Part shown: positions 34,645 through 43,281 of the stretch, piece after piece
Position numbering within the stretch: position 1 is the first letter of the stretch
How the letters are laid out: each line of letters begins with the position of its first letter
Assembly: GCF_007856155.1 (NCBI RefSeq)
Contig: NZ_CP042266.1
Coordinates: forward strand, 6,820,001-6,884,000
Length of the DNA: 64,000 nucleotides
Reading direction: 5' to 3'
DNA from: Streptomyces qinzhouensis
GTDB lineage: Bacteria; Actinomycetota; Actinomycetes; Streptomycetales; Streptomycetaceae
The notes under the pieces: generated by a model
What the model was told of the DNA's origin: nothing
The model's database searches: none
The model's input: only the letters and a program-made list of their open reading frames with translations
Position numbers and translations under genes: made by a program

Positions 34645-37425
34645 GTGGACTTCATGGACCGCTCCGACGGGGCCGGCCTCGATCAACTGCTGACCGGCAT
34701 CGTGCGGGCGCGGCTCGAAAGCCGCGCGGACAAGAACCGATGGCGGGTGATCGACGACAGCGGGTTCTGGTGCCGGGTGACCCCCGCAGGCCGCCCGCTG
34801 CGCCCCCAAGGGTGGAAACTGCACCTCTCCGCCACACCGCTGTCCGCACCGTACGTCCTGGCCCGGGCCACCGACGTCCTGATCCGGCACCGCGTCGCCT
34901 TCAAATTCGCCACCACCGTGGACCGGGTGCGCGAGCTGGTGTCCCGGCATGCGGGCCGCAGCAGTGGTGGGAAGTTCCTCACCGTCTACCCCGAGTGCGA
35001 CGACGACCGGCTCCGTGAACTCGCCGAAGCGCTGCACCAGGCCACCCGGGGCCTCCCGGGACCCGGCATCCTCTCGGACCGGCGGTACCGCGCCGACAGC
35101 CTCCTGCACTACCGGTACGGAGCCTTCGGCGGCGTACCCGTACTGGGTAACGACGGGACCTACGAGTCCTTCCTGATCGCTCCGGACGGGTCCCTTGTAC
35201 CGGATCAGCGCAAGGCTTGGTTCACTCCACCGTCCTGGGCGCCGCGCGACCCCTTCCGGCCCGTCGGCTCGGCGGAGACTCCTGCCCCGTACCCAGGTGC
35301 CTCCGTTCCACGCCCCCGTCCCGGACCCGTCCTCCTCGACGGCAGATACCTGGTCCGAGGGGTCATCCGGCACTCGTACCACGGCGGGGTGTACCGCGGC
35401 ACCGACCGCCGCACCGGCACCGACGTCATCATCAAACAAGCCCGGCCGCACACCGGCGCCGAGCTGACCGGGAGCGATGTTCGCGATCTGCGGCGAAACG
35501 AGGCCCGGATGCTGGAACTGCTGGAACCGACCGGACTGAGCGCCCGCCCCCTCGGGCTGTTCGAACAACAAGGAGACCTGTTCCTGGTCCAAGAAGCCCT
35601 ACCCGGTGTCTCACTGCGCCGATGGGTGGTCCAGAACCTCACCCTCAACGGCGACACCTGGGGCCCCGCCCCGCAGGAGGCCCGACGGCTGGCGCACGGG
35701 CTGGCCGCGCTGATGTCGGCTGCGCATGCGCAGGGCCTGGTTCTGCGGGACTTCAACCCCAGCAATGTCATGGTCACCCCGGACGGCTCCGTACGGCTGA
35801 TCGACCTGGAACTGGTGGCGCGCCCCGGGACCTACGTCGGTCGCGCCGGCACTCCCGGATACGCCGCGCCCGAACAGCGCGACGCCCTCTCCTTCGGGCC
35901 TGCACCGGGCCCGCCCGCCGACCTCCACGGCCTGGGCGCCACCTTCTTCTACCTGGTGACCGGCCTGGACCCGGTCCTGCCCGCCGACGAACCGCCAACC
36001 CGTCCGACCGGAGACCGGATCGGGACGTGGCTGGAGCGGCTCGCCGTCACCAACCCGGCAGCCCTGCAGCTCAGCGAGATCATCCTGGAACTGATGCGCG
36101 AGGACCCCGAGCGGCGGCCCCCGCTGGAGGAGGTTTCGACCCGCCTCGCCGACACCGCACAGCCGCACCCTCCGCCCCGCGGAGAGCCCGCCCAGGAAGC
36201 AGCGGGCCGAACCGAGGCCGCGTTCACCGAGTCGGACCTGAAACCCCTCATCGCCGATGCCGTCGAGTACCTCCTCGCGACGATGGACCCCCAGGATCCG
36301 GATCGGCTCTGGCCCTCGGGGACGTTCGGCGCCACCACCGACCCGTTCGCCGTGCAACACGGCGCAGCCGGGATCCTTGAGGTCCTCGTCCGTGCGTATC
36401 AGGCCGAGCCGGACCCAGCACTGCGGCAGGCGGTGACCACCGCTGCGAAGTGGATCGGCCGCCACGTGACGCGTGAACCGCGCACGCTGCCCGGTCTCCA
36501 CTTCGGACGGTCCGGCACCGCATGGGCACTGCTGGACGCGGGACTGACCCTGGACGCACCGGCATTGGTTCAGCAGGCCCGCGACCTGAGCTCCCGCATA
36601 CCCACGGTCTGCCCCAACCCCGACGTCTGCCACGGTGCCTCCGGGGCCGGACTGGCCCAGCTGAGGTTCTGGGAGGCTACCGGCGAGGCCGCATTCCTGG
36701 ACCGGGCCCGCCAAGCGGCCGACGCCGTCACCGCCGCGGCCGAACACCACGACGGCGGAATCCACTGGCCCGTCCCCGCCGACTACCCGTCCGCCCTCGC
36801 CGGGGTGAGCCACTACGGTTTCGCCCATGGGACAGCCGGTGTGGGCGCGTTCCTGCTGGCAGCGGCCCGGGCCACCGGGGACGGTACGTACGCCGAACAG
36901 GCCGATGCCGCGGCCCGGACCCTGGCAGCCGCAGCCCAGGTCGAGGACGGCGCCGCTCACTGGCCGACGGCAGACAACGACCTGCGGTACAAGACCCACT
37001 GGTGCAGCGGGTCCTCGGGGGTCGGCACCTTCCTGCTGAGGTACTGGCAGACCAGCGGCGAGCAGCAGTACCTGGACCTGGCGGCTCAGGCGGCGGAAGC
37101 GGTGTTCCGGGCGCGCCGGCATGCATCGCCCGCCCAGTGCCACGGACTGGCGGGTGACGGGGACTTCCTCCTCGACCTCGCCCAGGCCACCGGCGACGAC
37201 CACTACCGCGACGCGGCCGGCCGGCTCGCCGCCTGCATCCACCACCGGTACGCCCTGCACGACGGACGGCGCCTCGCCCCGGACGAAACCGGCACGGCCG
37301 TGGTGGCCGACTACGCCACCGGGCTCAGCGGCGTCCTCGCCTTCCACCTCCGTCTCCGCCACGGCGGACCGCGCCTGTGGCAACCCGGCCTGCTGACCGG
37401 TCACGCCCCGGCAGCCACCTTCTGA
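34645..37425 (+). CDS. lanL: Class IV-like lanthionine synthetase (lyase-kinase-cyclase)
   Basis: A 926-residue trifunctional enzyme. Residues 1-220 resemble the phospho-Ser/Thr lyase domain of LanKC/LanL (FKFATTVDRVRELVSRHAG). Residues 230-500 form a Ser/Thr kinase-like domain with IIKQARP, the catalytic loop RDFNPSNVMV near 369 and LIDLELV in place of DFG. Residues 540-926 are LanC-like and keep the zinc ligands: Cys in HWCSGSSG (about 786) and Cys-His in QCHGLAGD (about 832-833). Class III enzymes lack these ligands, so it fits class IV (LanL). A GTG start follows GGAGGAG. The enzyme would phosphorylate, eliminate and cyclise Ser/Thr and Cys of the precursor encoded just downstream. Confidence 0.9.
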   Translation: MDFMDRSDGAGLDQLLTGIVRARLESRADKNRWRVIDDSGFWCRVTPAGRPLRPQGWKLHLSATPLSAPYVLARATDVLIRHRVAFKFATTVDRVRELVSRHAGRSSGGKFLTVYPECDDDRLRELAEALHQATRGLPGPGILSDRRYRADSLLHYRYGAFGGVPVLGNDGTYESFLIAPDGSLVPDQRKAWFTPPSWAPRDPFRPVGSAETPAPYPGASVPRPRPGPVLLDGRYLVRGVIRHSYHGGVYRGTDRRTGTDVIIKQARPHTGAELTGSDVRDLRRNEARMLELLEPTGLSARPLGLFEQQGDLFLVQEALPGVSLRRWVVQNLTLNGDTWGPAPQEARRLAHGLAALMSAAHAQGLVLRDFNPSNVMVTPDGSVRLIDLELVARPGTYVGRAGTPGYAAPEQRDALSFGPAPGPPADLHGLGATFFYLVTGLDPVLPADEPPTRPTGDRIGTWLERLAVTNPAALQLSEIILELMREDPERRPPLEEVSTRLADTAQPHPPPRGEPAQEAAGRTEAAFTESDLKPLIADAVEYLLATMDPQDPDRLWPSGTFGATTDPFAVQHGAAGILEVLVRAYQAEPDPALRQAVTTAAKWIGRHVTREPRTLPGLHFGRSGTAWALLDAGLTLDAPALVQQARDLSSRIPTVCPNPDVCHGASGAGLAQLRFWEATGEAAFLDRARQAADAVTAAAEHHDGGIHWPVPADYPSALAGVSHYGFAHGTAGVGAFLLAAARATGDGTYAEQADAAARTLAAAAQVEDGAAHWPTADNDLRYKTHWCSGSSGVGTFLLRYWQTSGEQQYLDLAAQAAEAVFRARRHASPAQCHGLAGDGDFLLDLAQATGDDHYRDAAGRLAACIHHRYALHDGRRLAPDETGTAVVADYATGLSGVLAFHLRLRHGGPRLWQPGLLTGHAPAATF

Positions 37426-37443
37426 CCGGTCGTTCCCGACCGG
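37426..37443 (+). terminator. Hairpin between lanL and the precursor gene
   Basis: CCGGTCG TTCC CGACCGG is a perfect 7-bp stem right after the lanL stop. It may reduce read-through or protect transcript ends, giving different levels of enzyme and precursor. Confidence 0.55.
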
Positions 37444-37530
37444 CCGCCCCACCCGTGCCACCGCGGGCCGACCTGCTGCGGCACGGTCACCCACCCTCAC
37501 CCGCCGTACAAGAGAAGGGAGGTGAAGACC

Positions 37531-37647
37531 ATGGAGACCGAACCGGAGTACAGCGTGGACGCCCTGCAGATGCTGCAGGAGGAGGAGGCCGACCTCGGCC
37601 TGTTCCCGTGCACGGTCACGACGACATGTGACTTCAGGACCCTCTGA
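37531..37647 (+). CDS. lanA: Lanthipeptide precursor peptide
   Basis: A 38-residue peptide after an excellent GGGAGGTGAAGACC site. The leader is acidic and amphipathic (SVDALQMLQEEEADLG), as in precursors recognised by LanKC/LanL enzymes. The C-terminal core, LFPCTVTTTCDFRTL, has two cysteines separated by Thr-rich sequence, suitable for one or two (methyl)lanthionine rings. No GG-type cleavage site is obvious. It lies 105 bases after lanL and is followed by a strong terminator. Location and composition make the assignment good; the ring pattern is unknown. Confidence 0.85.
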   Translation: METEPEYSVDALQMLQEEEADLGLFPCTVTTTCDFRTL

Positions 37648-37658
37648 GATCCCCGATG

Positions 37659-37698
37659 ACTCCGGTCCGCCCGTCGCACCCGGCAGGCGGACCGGAGT
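37659..37698 (+). terminator. Strong terminator after the lanthipeptide precursor
   Basis: ACTCCGGTCCGCC and GGCGGACCGGAGT form a perfect 13-bp stem with a 14-nt loop, 11 bases after the precursor stop codon. Confidence 0.85.
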
Positions 37699-37951
37699 GC
37701 GCCGGCTCACCACGGACCCGGAAGGAGGCGGACGAGGACTACGATCTCCTGGTTCAGACCCGGGAACGCGGCACGGTCCCCGGTGAACTTCGGGCCTCAG
37801 GAGAGCCCCGGCCCGCCGGACTCGACGACGGCGGAGCCGGGCTCATTCCCCGGGGGACGGTCGAGGGCGCCGGACACTACCTGCACTGGCTGACCCACCC
37901 GGCCGGAAGGCCTCGGAATGGACCGACCCCCTCTCTTCCAGGAGACAGCGC

Positions 37952-38090
37952 GTGTCCGCTCTCGACACCCTCATCCGCCTGTGCTCCCCGCCCGCCTCCG
38001 CCCCGGATGTCTTCGACTGGGACACGATCGAGGCGCGGCTCGCCCTGCGGCTGCCGGATGACTACAAGCGGCTCGTCATGAGGACTACCG
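37952..38090 (+). pseudogene. SMI1/KNR4-family N-terminal fragment
   Basis: A GTG after CAGGAGACAGCGC starts a protein beginning like SMI1/KNR4 members: DWDTIEARLALRLPDDYKRLV near residues 22-44. After about 46 codons the similarity ends abruptly and the frame continues in unrelated sequence up to 38341. SMI1/KNR4 proteins often act as immunity proteins for polymorphic toxins. Confidence 0.6.
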
Positions 38091-38318
38091 CGATCAGTGG
38101 CGGCCGTAGCCGGTCCGGTTCGTGCAGCGACTGGCGATACCACTCACTGGCCACGGTCTACCAGGATGTGAGGCCTGTCCGAACCGCAGGCACCCATGGA
38201 GATCGTCCGGCAGCGCATCGCCCCCGTGGAGGTTCGCCATTCGTGACCAGTTGGCATTGCGGGAACTTCTGCTCCCCGAGGTCACGTTGGCCTTCGCGGG
38301 AGGAGAGAGGAGTTCTGG

Positions 38319-38828
38319 GTGAAGAGGACACGTCAGCGTGATCGTGACATGCCTGGACCCCAGGCACCCTGGGACGAAATCGTGCCAGGGTTATGGATGG
38401 GCGGTCACTACTGGACCGATCCAGCCGGTGAACTCCAGCCGGTCGTCGTCGGTGGCGAGTTCGACCTTGTCGTCAGCCTCTTCACCCGATCCGGCCATGG
38501 GCCCCAGCCCGGCACGGAGCACCTGGTCGCCGAGATTCCCGATGCCCCTCTCAGCGCTGATCAGATCGGCGCGGTGCAGCAGCTCGCACACGCCACCGCG
38601 CACGCCGTCCAGAACGAGCGTACAGCCCTGGTCCGCTGCCACTCCGGCTACAACCGCTCAGGCCTCGTTGTGGCTCAGGCCCTCATTCACCTGGGCTGGG
38701 AAGCCGCGACGGTGATCCAACTCGTTCAAGAGAGGCGATCCCCCTGGGCATTGAACAATGCGGCCTTCAGGAGCTATCTGACCTCGGGTCTTGATGTCGC
38801 CCGCCTCCTGACCGGGCTCCGCGGTTGA
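38319..38828 (+). CDS. Dual-specificity protein phosphatase
   Basis: A 169-residue cytoplasmic phosphatase. The P-loop CHSGYNRSG (C-x5-R) is at about residue 107 and preceded by a general region IPDAPLSADQ that fits the acid loop. The family dephosphorylates Tyr and Ser/Thr or small phosphates. A GTG at 38319 has AGGAGAGAGGAG upstream; an internal ATG at 38349 is possible. It stands at the end of the lanthipeptide region after decayed genes, so a link to the LanL kinase activity is only a guess. Confidence 0.88.
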   Translation: MKRTRQRDRDMPGPQAPWDEIVPGLWMGGHYWTDPAGELQPVVVGGEFDLVVSLFTRSGHGPQPGTEHLVAEIPDAPLSADQIGAVQQLAHATAHAVQNERTALVRCHSGYNRSGLVVAQALIHLGWEAATVIQLVQERRSPWALNNAAFRSYLTSGLDVARLLTGLRG

Positions 38829-39309
38829 AGACAAGCTCTGCTTGAACTCGCCGTTCGCCCGCCTCGCAGTCCCTCCCAGGTCGTCGGCCCGGCTCCACAC
38901 CTCACTGCTCAAGACCATTAACGACGGTGTGGTCCTTCCTACTCGTCCTTCTCTCCCACAGGCACGGTGACGACCTGTACGCCTGGCTCGGCAATGAACC
39001 TTCACATGGCCGTCCACGGCCGCGGCCCTGTCGGAAGGGGATCACCTTGCGGCCGACCGGGAGGGGAGTGGTGGCCGCCGCCTGGTGTCCAGGCCTACAT
39101 CTCGTGCGGCAACAGCGAGGTGCCCCAGCCGCAGGCACCGCGAGCGGGCGCGACCCCGACGACTAGATGGAGGCACGCCAGCGTGCCCGCGAGGGCGTCC
39201 GGGCCGTCATGTCGCCGGTGACCGCCACCATTTTTTCAGGGGAGCGGCCGAGGTACGCGACCGGTTCGCCGCGGACTTCCACGACACCCTGTGGGGTCGG
39301 CCGGACTTC
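38829..39309. other. Intergenic region, no gene seen
   Basis: About 480 bp. Short plus-strand bits near 39240-39290 (VRDRFAADFHDTLWG) look like residual coding sequence without a family I recognise. Confidence 0.35.
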
Positions 39310-39440
39310 CCGCACAGCACCTGCCAGTCAGGAACCGGCTTCCGGCCGGGGTATTTGAACCGTCTCTCCCGCTTCGGCAGAAGCGGCTCGATCCGCTCCC
39401 ACAGGTCATCTGACACGATCCACGGCGAATCCCCATAGCC
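39310..39440 (-). pseudogene. IS5-family transposase N-terminal fragment
   Basis: About 40 codons read WIVSDDLWERIEPLLPK, then RRFKYPGRKPVPDWQVLCG, the typical start of IS5-group (DUF4096) transposases. The remainder of the transposase and the DDE catalytic part are absent. No inverted repeats were found. Confidence 0.7.
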
Positions 39441-39563
39441 CGGACAACGCCGAACCCGCCAACCGGACACGGCCACCAGGACCGTCCACCTCATTGTTTT
39501 AGACGCTCTGAGGCAGAGGTCGTATCGAATTATCGAGCCGCATGCGGCAGTGGCATCCGTGCG

Positions 39564-40031
39564 CTACTGAGATGATGGCCAGAATTGAATGATGTATCTT
39601 TCCCCTGCCAAGGCTTGCGCGCGGTCGGCAGTGATGGGGAAATTATGTATTGCTTCTCGCATTTGCTGCCAGCCGCTGTACATTACGCGCACGGTGTAGA
39701 CGCCGGGTTCGGGGAGTTCGAAGACCGAAGTGTCGATGGTGCGCTCAGAGATGACGAGAATGCCCGTGGGGCATTCCAAGGAAAGAAGACGGTGTCCTTC
39801 CCAGAAAGTGAAGTCAGTGTCCGGGGCCGTTTCCCAGGCCTCGATCGTGAGGTTGACTGCCATGATACCCGCGCAGGCGATGGCGATTTCGTATCCGTTG
39901 CCGGCTGCTACGTCGCTCCTGGCTGCCGTGGCTACCTGTGGATCCCCAGCGTCACTGTCACCGTCGTAGAGGTCGAATCCGCCGTAGTCGGGAGTGACCC
40001 GGAAGTGTCGTGCCGACAGCTGTTCGGCCAT
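39564..40031 (-). CDS. Hypothetical beta-rich protein
   Basis: A 155-residue protein (MAEQLSARHFRV) from an ATG with AGAGAGGGG upstream; the longer frame to 40250 has no coding character. It alternates strands and turns (GYEIAIACAGIMAVNLTIEAW, GVYTVRVMYSGWQQM) like a small beta-sandwich immunity-type protein. No named family is recognised. The gene and its surroundings (39500-40120) are clearly less GC-rich than the neighbours, a sign of recent acquisition. Confidence 0.65.
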   Translation of the reverse strand: MAEQLSARHFRVTPDYGGFDLYDGDSDAGDPQVATAARSDVAAGNGYEIAIACAGIMAVNLTIEAWETAPDTDFTFWEGHRLLSLECPTGILVISERTIDTSVFELPEPGVYTVRVMYSGWQQMREAIHNFPITADRAQALAGERYIIQFWPSSQ

Positions 40032-40084
40032 TGAAGCCCCTCTCTTTGTCCCCTGTAATGTCTCCCGTGGAAAGGAAGTCGGCA

Positions 40085-40374
40085 CTATTCGGAAGGGATG
40101 TTCCGATGAGGCCATTCCTCGCCCACAAGAACACCGAGGTCGGAAGGATCGCGGTCTACGAGGTAGGGCGCCGCGGTGAGGGTGTACTCGTCGACGGTCA
40201 CCCCTGCCCCGCAGTCGAGGCCCCGACCCCGGGCCGACGATGCCAGCCATCCAGGGAAACTCGTTCAGTCGGGTCTCCTGCCCGTCGGCGATCGCGGGCG
40301 CTCGGAACGCCCATCGCCAGCCCCAGCGCCAGAGCCCCCGCCATCAGTACCCGCCACCAGCACCGCGACGGCAC
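40085..40374 (-). pseudogene. Trypsin-like serine protease, 5' remnant with frameshift
   Basis: From a GTG after GGAAGGAC a signal segment is read (WWRVLMAGALALGLAMG); then in another frame the mature start of a trypsin-like protease appears: DGQETRLNEFPWMAGIVG, then CGAGVTVDEYTLTAAPYLVDRDP. The catalytic His of the LTAAHC motif is changed (LTAAPY), and the sequence ends at a stop after about 90 codons, before the Asp and Ser motifs. It is therefore dead. Its upstream region and signal segment are shared with copy 1 at 16388-16802. Confidence 0.65.
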
Positions 40375-40718
40375 AGTCGTTCGTCCTTCCGGACCCGGAA
40401 CATCAGGCCCCCGCCGCTCCTGGCTACAGCCGCCCAACCGTTGACACCACCCCAGTGGACACGCACCCAAGCCGATATTTCTGTCTCCCTGCCCAACGGG
40501 GTCGGACGAGTGGTTGACTTCGGTGCGGGTCGTTTTGCCGCGTGCGTCACGAACGGCGGTGGAGTCGCCGTAGGCGAGGCCCGGATGGTGCGGAGGTGGG
40601 CGATGCCGAGTGTGGCGCCGAGGCGCCGTCGCGCCTCCGGCGGCAGCCGGGAAGGAGCGGATCGACCAGGCGGGAGCGTGGCCATCAGTGCAGTGAATCT
40701 GGGGACCAGTTGGGGACC
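40317..40718 (-). repeat. Serine-protease 5' region, copy 2
   Basis: About 400 bp similar to 16388-16802. It includes the upstream DNA and the first codons of the trypsin-like pseudogene. The copies are in the same orientation, 24 kb apart, and each is truncated differently. Confidence 0.75.
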
Positions 40719-40826
40719 TCGCGGTCAGCGGCGCCTTCCGGGGGCGGGGCGGGGCGGCGAGACTGAGGGCTGTTCCGGCACCGGTGATCCGGGTGAGGTC
40801 GGGGTGGCCCTCTGGCGGGTGCGAAG

Positions 40827-41981
40827 TCAGTCTCGCGTCAGGGCCTGAGTGAGGTCGGCCCAGAGATCATCGACGTGTTCGAGACCGACGGAGATGCGGA
40901 GCAGCCGATCCGAGATACCGGCCTGTTCGCGTGAGCCCGGGTCCATGGCGTGATGGGTGAGCGAGGCCGGGTGCTGAATGAGGCTGTCGACGCTGCCGAG
41001 GCTGACCGCCGGGGTGAAGAGACGAACGCTGCCGGTCACCGCGTGCGGATCGTCGACCTCGAAGGACACGATCGCCCCGCCCGCAGCCATCTGCTCCGGC
41101 GGCCGGGGTTCACCGCTCAGCCCCGGGTAGTGGACCCTGGTGACAGACGGATGGTGTACGAGTCGGCGGGCGATCTCGGCGGCCGCGGCCGAGGCATGGT
41201 GCATCCGGACCGACAGCGTCGACAGTCCCCTGAGGAGCTGGTAGCCGGCCAGGGGATGCAGTACCCCTCCGGTGGCGAACCGGATCCGCCGCAGAGCACG
41301 GGCGAACTCCTCGTTCGACGCCACCACGCCGCCCATCACGTCACCGTGACCGCCCAGGTACTTCGTCGCACTGTGCAGGACGATGCCGGCACCACAGTTC
41401 AGGGGTCGCTGGAGCGCGGGCGTCGCGAAGGTGTTGTCGACCAGTACCGGAACCGGAGCGCATGCGGCGGCCAGCGCCTGGATGTCGATCTCCGTCAGTG
41501 TGGGGTTGGCGGGTGACTCAACGATCACCAGCCCCGTGTCGCTGCGGATGGCATCGCCGGTGCCGCGGGGTTCCGCCCAGGTCACCGAGGTTCCCAGCAG
41601 GCCCGAGTCCAGGAGGTAGTCGGTGGTGCCGTACAGGGGACGGACGGCGACGACGTGCGGCCGTCCCCGGGCGACCTGCGCGAGAAGGCAGGCGCAGAGC
41701 GCTGCCATGCCGCTGGCGAAGGCCACCGCGGCTTCGGCCCCTTCCAGTTCGGCCAGCGCGGACTCGAACCGTGCGACGGTGGGGTTTCCCACCCGGCCGT
41801 AGATCGGCGGACCTCCATCGTCGGCTCCGGAGCCGAACACGTCGAGCCGCGCCGCCTCGGCCACGGTGTCACGGGAGGGGTAGGTGGTGGACAGATCGAT
41901 GGGCGGAACATGCAGTCCGAGATCGACAAGGTCCTCACGCCCGGCATGGATCGCCCGGGTTTCCCAGTGATGCGAAGTCAT
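40827..41981 (-). CDS. PLP-dependent trans-sulfuration enzyme, methionine gamma-lyase-like
   Basis: A 384-residue member of the Cys/Met metabolism PLP family. Family landmarks: ETRAIHAGRE at the N-terminus, STTYPSRDT, YGRVGNPTVARFE, FASGMAALCA, VDNTFATP and the PLP lysine in HSATKYLGGHGDV (about residue 206). Candidates are cystathionine gamma-lyase/synthase or methionine gamma-lyase. The divergent Lrp-type regulator 59 bases away recalls the mdeR-mdeA arrangement of pseudomonads, so methionine or homocysteine breakdown to 2-oxobutyrate is the favoured role. Substrate assignment is not secure by sequence reading. Confidence 0.9.
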   Translation of the reverse strand: MTSHHWETRAIHAGREDLVDLGLHVPPIDLSTTYPSRDTVAEAARLDVFGSGADDGGPPIYGRVGNPTVARFESALAELEGAEAAVAFASGMAALCACLLAQVARGRPHVVAVRPLYGTTDYLLDSGLLGTSVTWAEPRGTGDAIRSDTGLVIVESPANPTLTEIDIQALAAACAPVPVLVDNTFATPALQRPLNCGAGIVLHSATKYLGGHGDVMGGVVASNEEFARALRRIRFATGGVLHPLAGYQLLRGLSTLSVRMHHASAAAAEIARRLVHHPSVTRVHYPGLSGEPRPPEQMAAGGAIVSFEVDDPHAVTGSVRLFTPAVSLGSVDSLIQHPASLTHHAMDPGSREQAGISDRLLRISVGLEHVDDLWADLTQALTRD

Positions 41982-42028
41982 GGCGGCAGTCTTCGCAAAG
42001 CATCGGGATCAGCGAATGAATGTCGCAC

Positions 42029-42034
42029 TATATT
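42029..42034 (+). promoter_or_regulatory. -10 box TATATT for a leaderless Lrp-type gene
   Basis: TATATT ends six bases before the ATG at 42041, so transcription would begin at the start codon itself. No Shine-Dalgarno is present, consistent with a leaderless mRNA. A -35 box is not clear, which fits activation or autoregulation by the regulator binding the 59-bp divergent interval. Confidence 0.45.
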
Positions 42035-42040
42035 CGGTCT

Positions 42041-42508
42041 ATGAAGGAAAAGGTTGTCCTGGATTCGATCGATCAGGCACTTCTGCGTGAGCTGCAGAAT
42101 GATGGTCGGCTGCCGAACAAGACGCTGGCCCAGAGGGTCGGCGTGGCACCGTCCACCTGTCTGGCCCGCACGCAGAGGCTGATGGAGTCGGGGGTGATCG
42201 AGGGTTTCCAGGCCCAGGTGAGTGCCGCGGCGATCGGCCGGCAGGTCCAGGCGATCCTCGCTGTGCAGTTCATCGCGCATTCACGTCCCCTCGTCGACCC
42301 GTTCGTAGCATGGGCCGGAAAGCGGCCTGAGACGCGCGCGCTTCACCATGTGACCGGAGCCTTCGACTTCCTTGTCCACACGGCCTGCCGTGACACTGAG
42401 GACCTCCGGCAACTCGTCCTGGAGTTCACCGCACGCCGGGAGGTGGGCCGAGTGGAGACCCACCTCGTGTTCGGATCCTGGCCGGGAGGACCGCTGACCC
42501 CGGGCTAG
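42041..42508 (+). CDS. Lrp/AsnC-family regulator
   Basis: A 155-residue regulator starting MKEKVVLDSIDQALL. The N-terminal winged HTH reads LLRELQNDGRLPNKTLAQRVG then STCLARTQRLMESGVI; the C-terminal RAM domain spans about 65-150 (ILAVQFIAHS, VTGAFDFLVHTACRD). Such proteins form dimers or octamers, bind amino acids and control neighbouring catabolic genes. Being divergent from the trans-sulfuration enzyme, it likely regulates that gene. An upstream start at 42020 is possible but lacks support; the -10 box lies inside that extension. Confidence 0.9.
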   Translation: MKEKVVLDSIDQALLRELQNDGRLPNKTLAQRVGVAPSTCLARTQRLMESGVIEGFQAQVSAAAIGRQVQAILAVQFIAHSRPLVDPFVAWAGKRPETRALHHVTGAFDFLVHTACRDTEDLRQLVLEFTARREVGRVETHLVFGSWPGGPLTPG

Positions 42509-42759
42509 TGACCTGAGTCGGAGTTGACGGGGCTATGCGCCGCTTGACCGCCCCGTCCCCGGCCTGTCCCCGCTGAGCACCGCGATCTCGACCTACTCGG
42601 CCGTTACGGCTTCACCGGCGTCCCGGCCGGCGACGCGCCCCGCCCAGTGCGCGGCCCGGACACACCAGGGGTTGACGAGGCGGAAGGAGCCGGGCAGGGC
42701 TGACCCGGCATCTGGTCGGGACGTGGTGAGGTGTGCCGCTACCGCCCGGTTGCGGCCGG

Positions 42760-43191
42760 TTCGGATGTGCGGGCCGGGGCGTCGCGGACGCCGAGGCGCA
42801 GGTGCTCGACGTGATAGAGGGCCTGGTCGAGCAGTTCGGCGACGGCGTCAACGACGCCCCCGCCCTGGCCGCCGCGCACTCCGGGATCGCGATGGGCAAA
42901 GCCGGCTCCGACCTCGCCCTGGAGACCGCCGACGCCATCGTCGTCCGTGACGAACTCGCCACCATCCCCGCCGTCGTCCAGCTCTCCCGCACCGCACGGC
43001 GCCTCGTGATCCAGAACCTCGTCATCGCCGGGACGTTCATCACCGTCCTGGTCGCCTGGGACCTGATCGGTACCCTCCCCCTGCCCCTCGGCGTCGCCGG
43101 ACACGAAGGCTCCACCATCATCGTCGGCCTCAACGGCCTGCGCCTGCTGCGCGAAGCCGCCTGGCCCCGCATCACGGAGGACACCGCGTGA
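42760..43191 (+). pseudogene. C-terminal remnant of a heavy-metal P-type ATPase
   Basis: The hinge motif GDGVNDAPALAAAHSGIAMG opens the fragment (given here in part), followed by DLALETADAIVV, the membrane segment LVIAGTFITVLVAWDLIG and the usual end GSTIIVGLNGLRLLR. The phosphorylation site DKTG, the metal-binding CPx helix and the first six membrane segments are missing, and a few codons before the hinge are deleted. It cannot transport ions. Confidence 0.8.
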
Positions 43192-43281
43192 GCAGGAGCA
43201 CCCGCCGTGCCGCCCCCGCCCCGGGGGCGGCACGGCCCACGGTCACCGTCCGCCGCGGCTACTGCGGCCGGGCCTTCAGCT

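Noticed and set aside
33459..35018. 519-codon plus-strand frame over the radical SAM gene
   Set aside because: Arg/Pro/His-rich shadow of the radical SAM and LanL reading frames.
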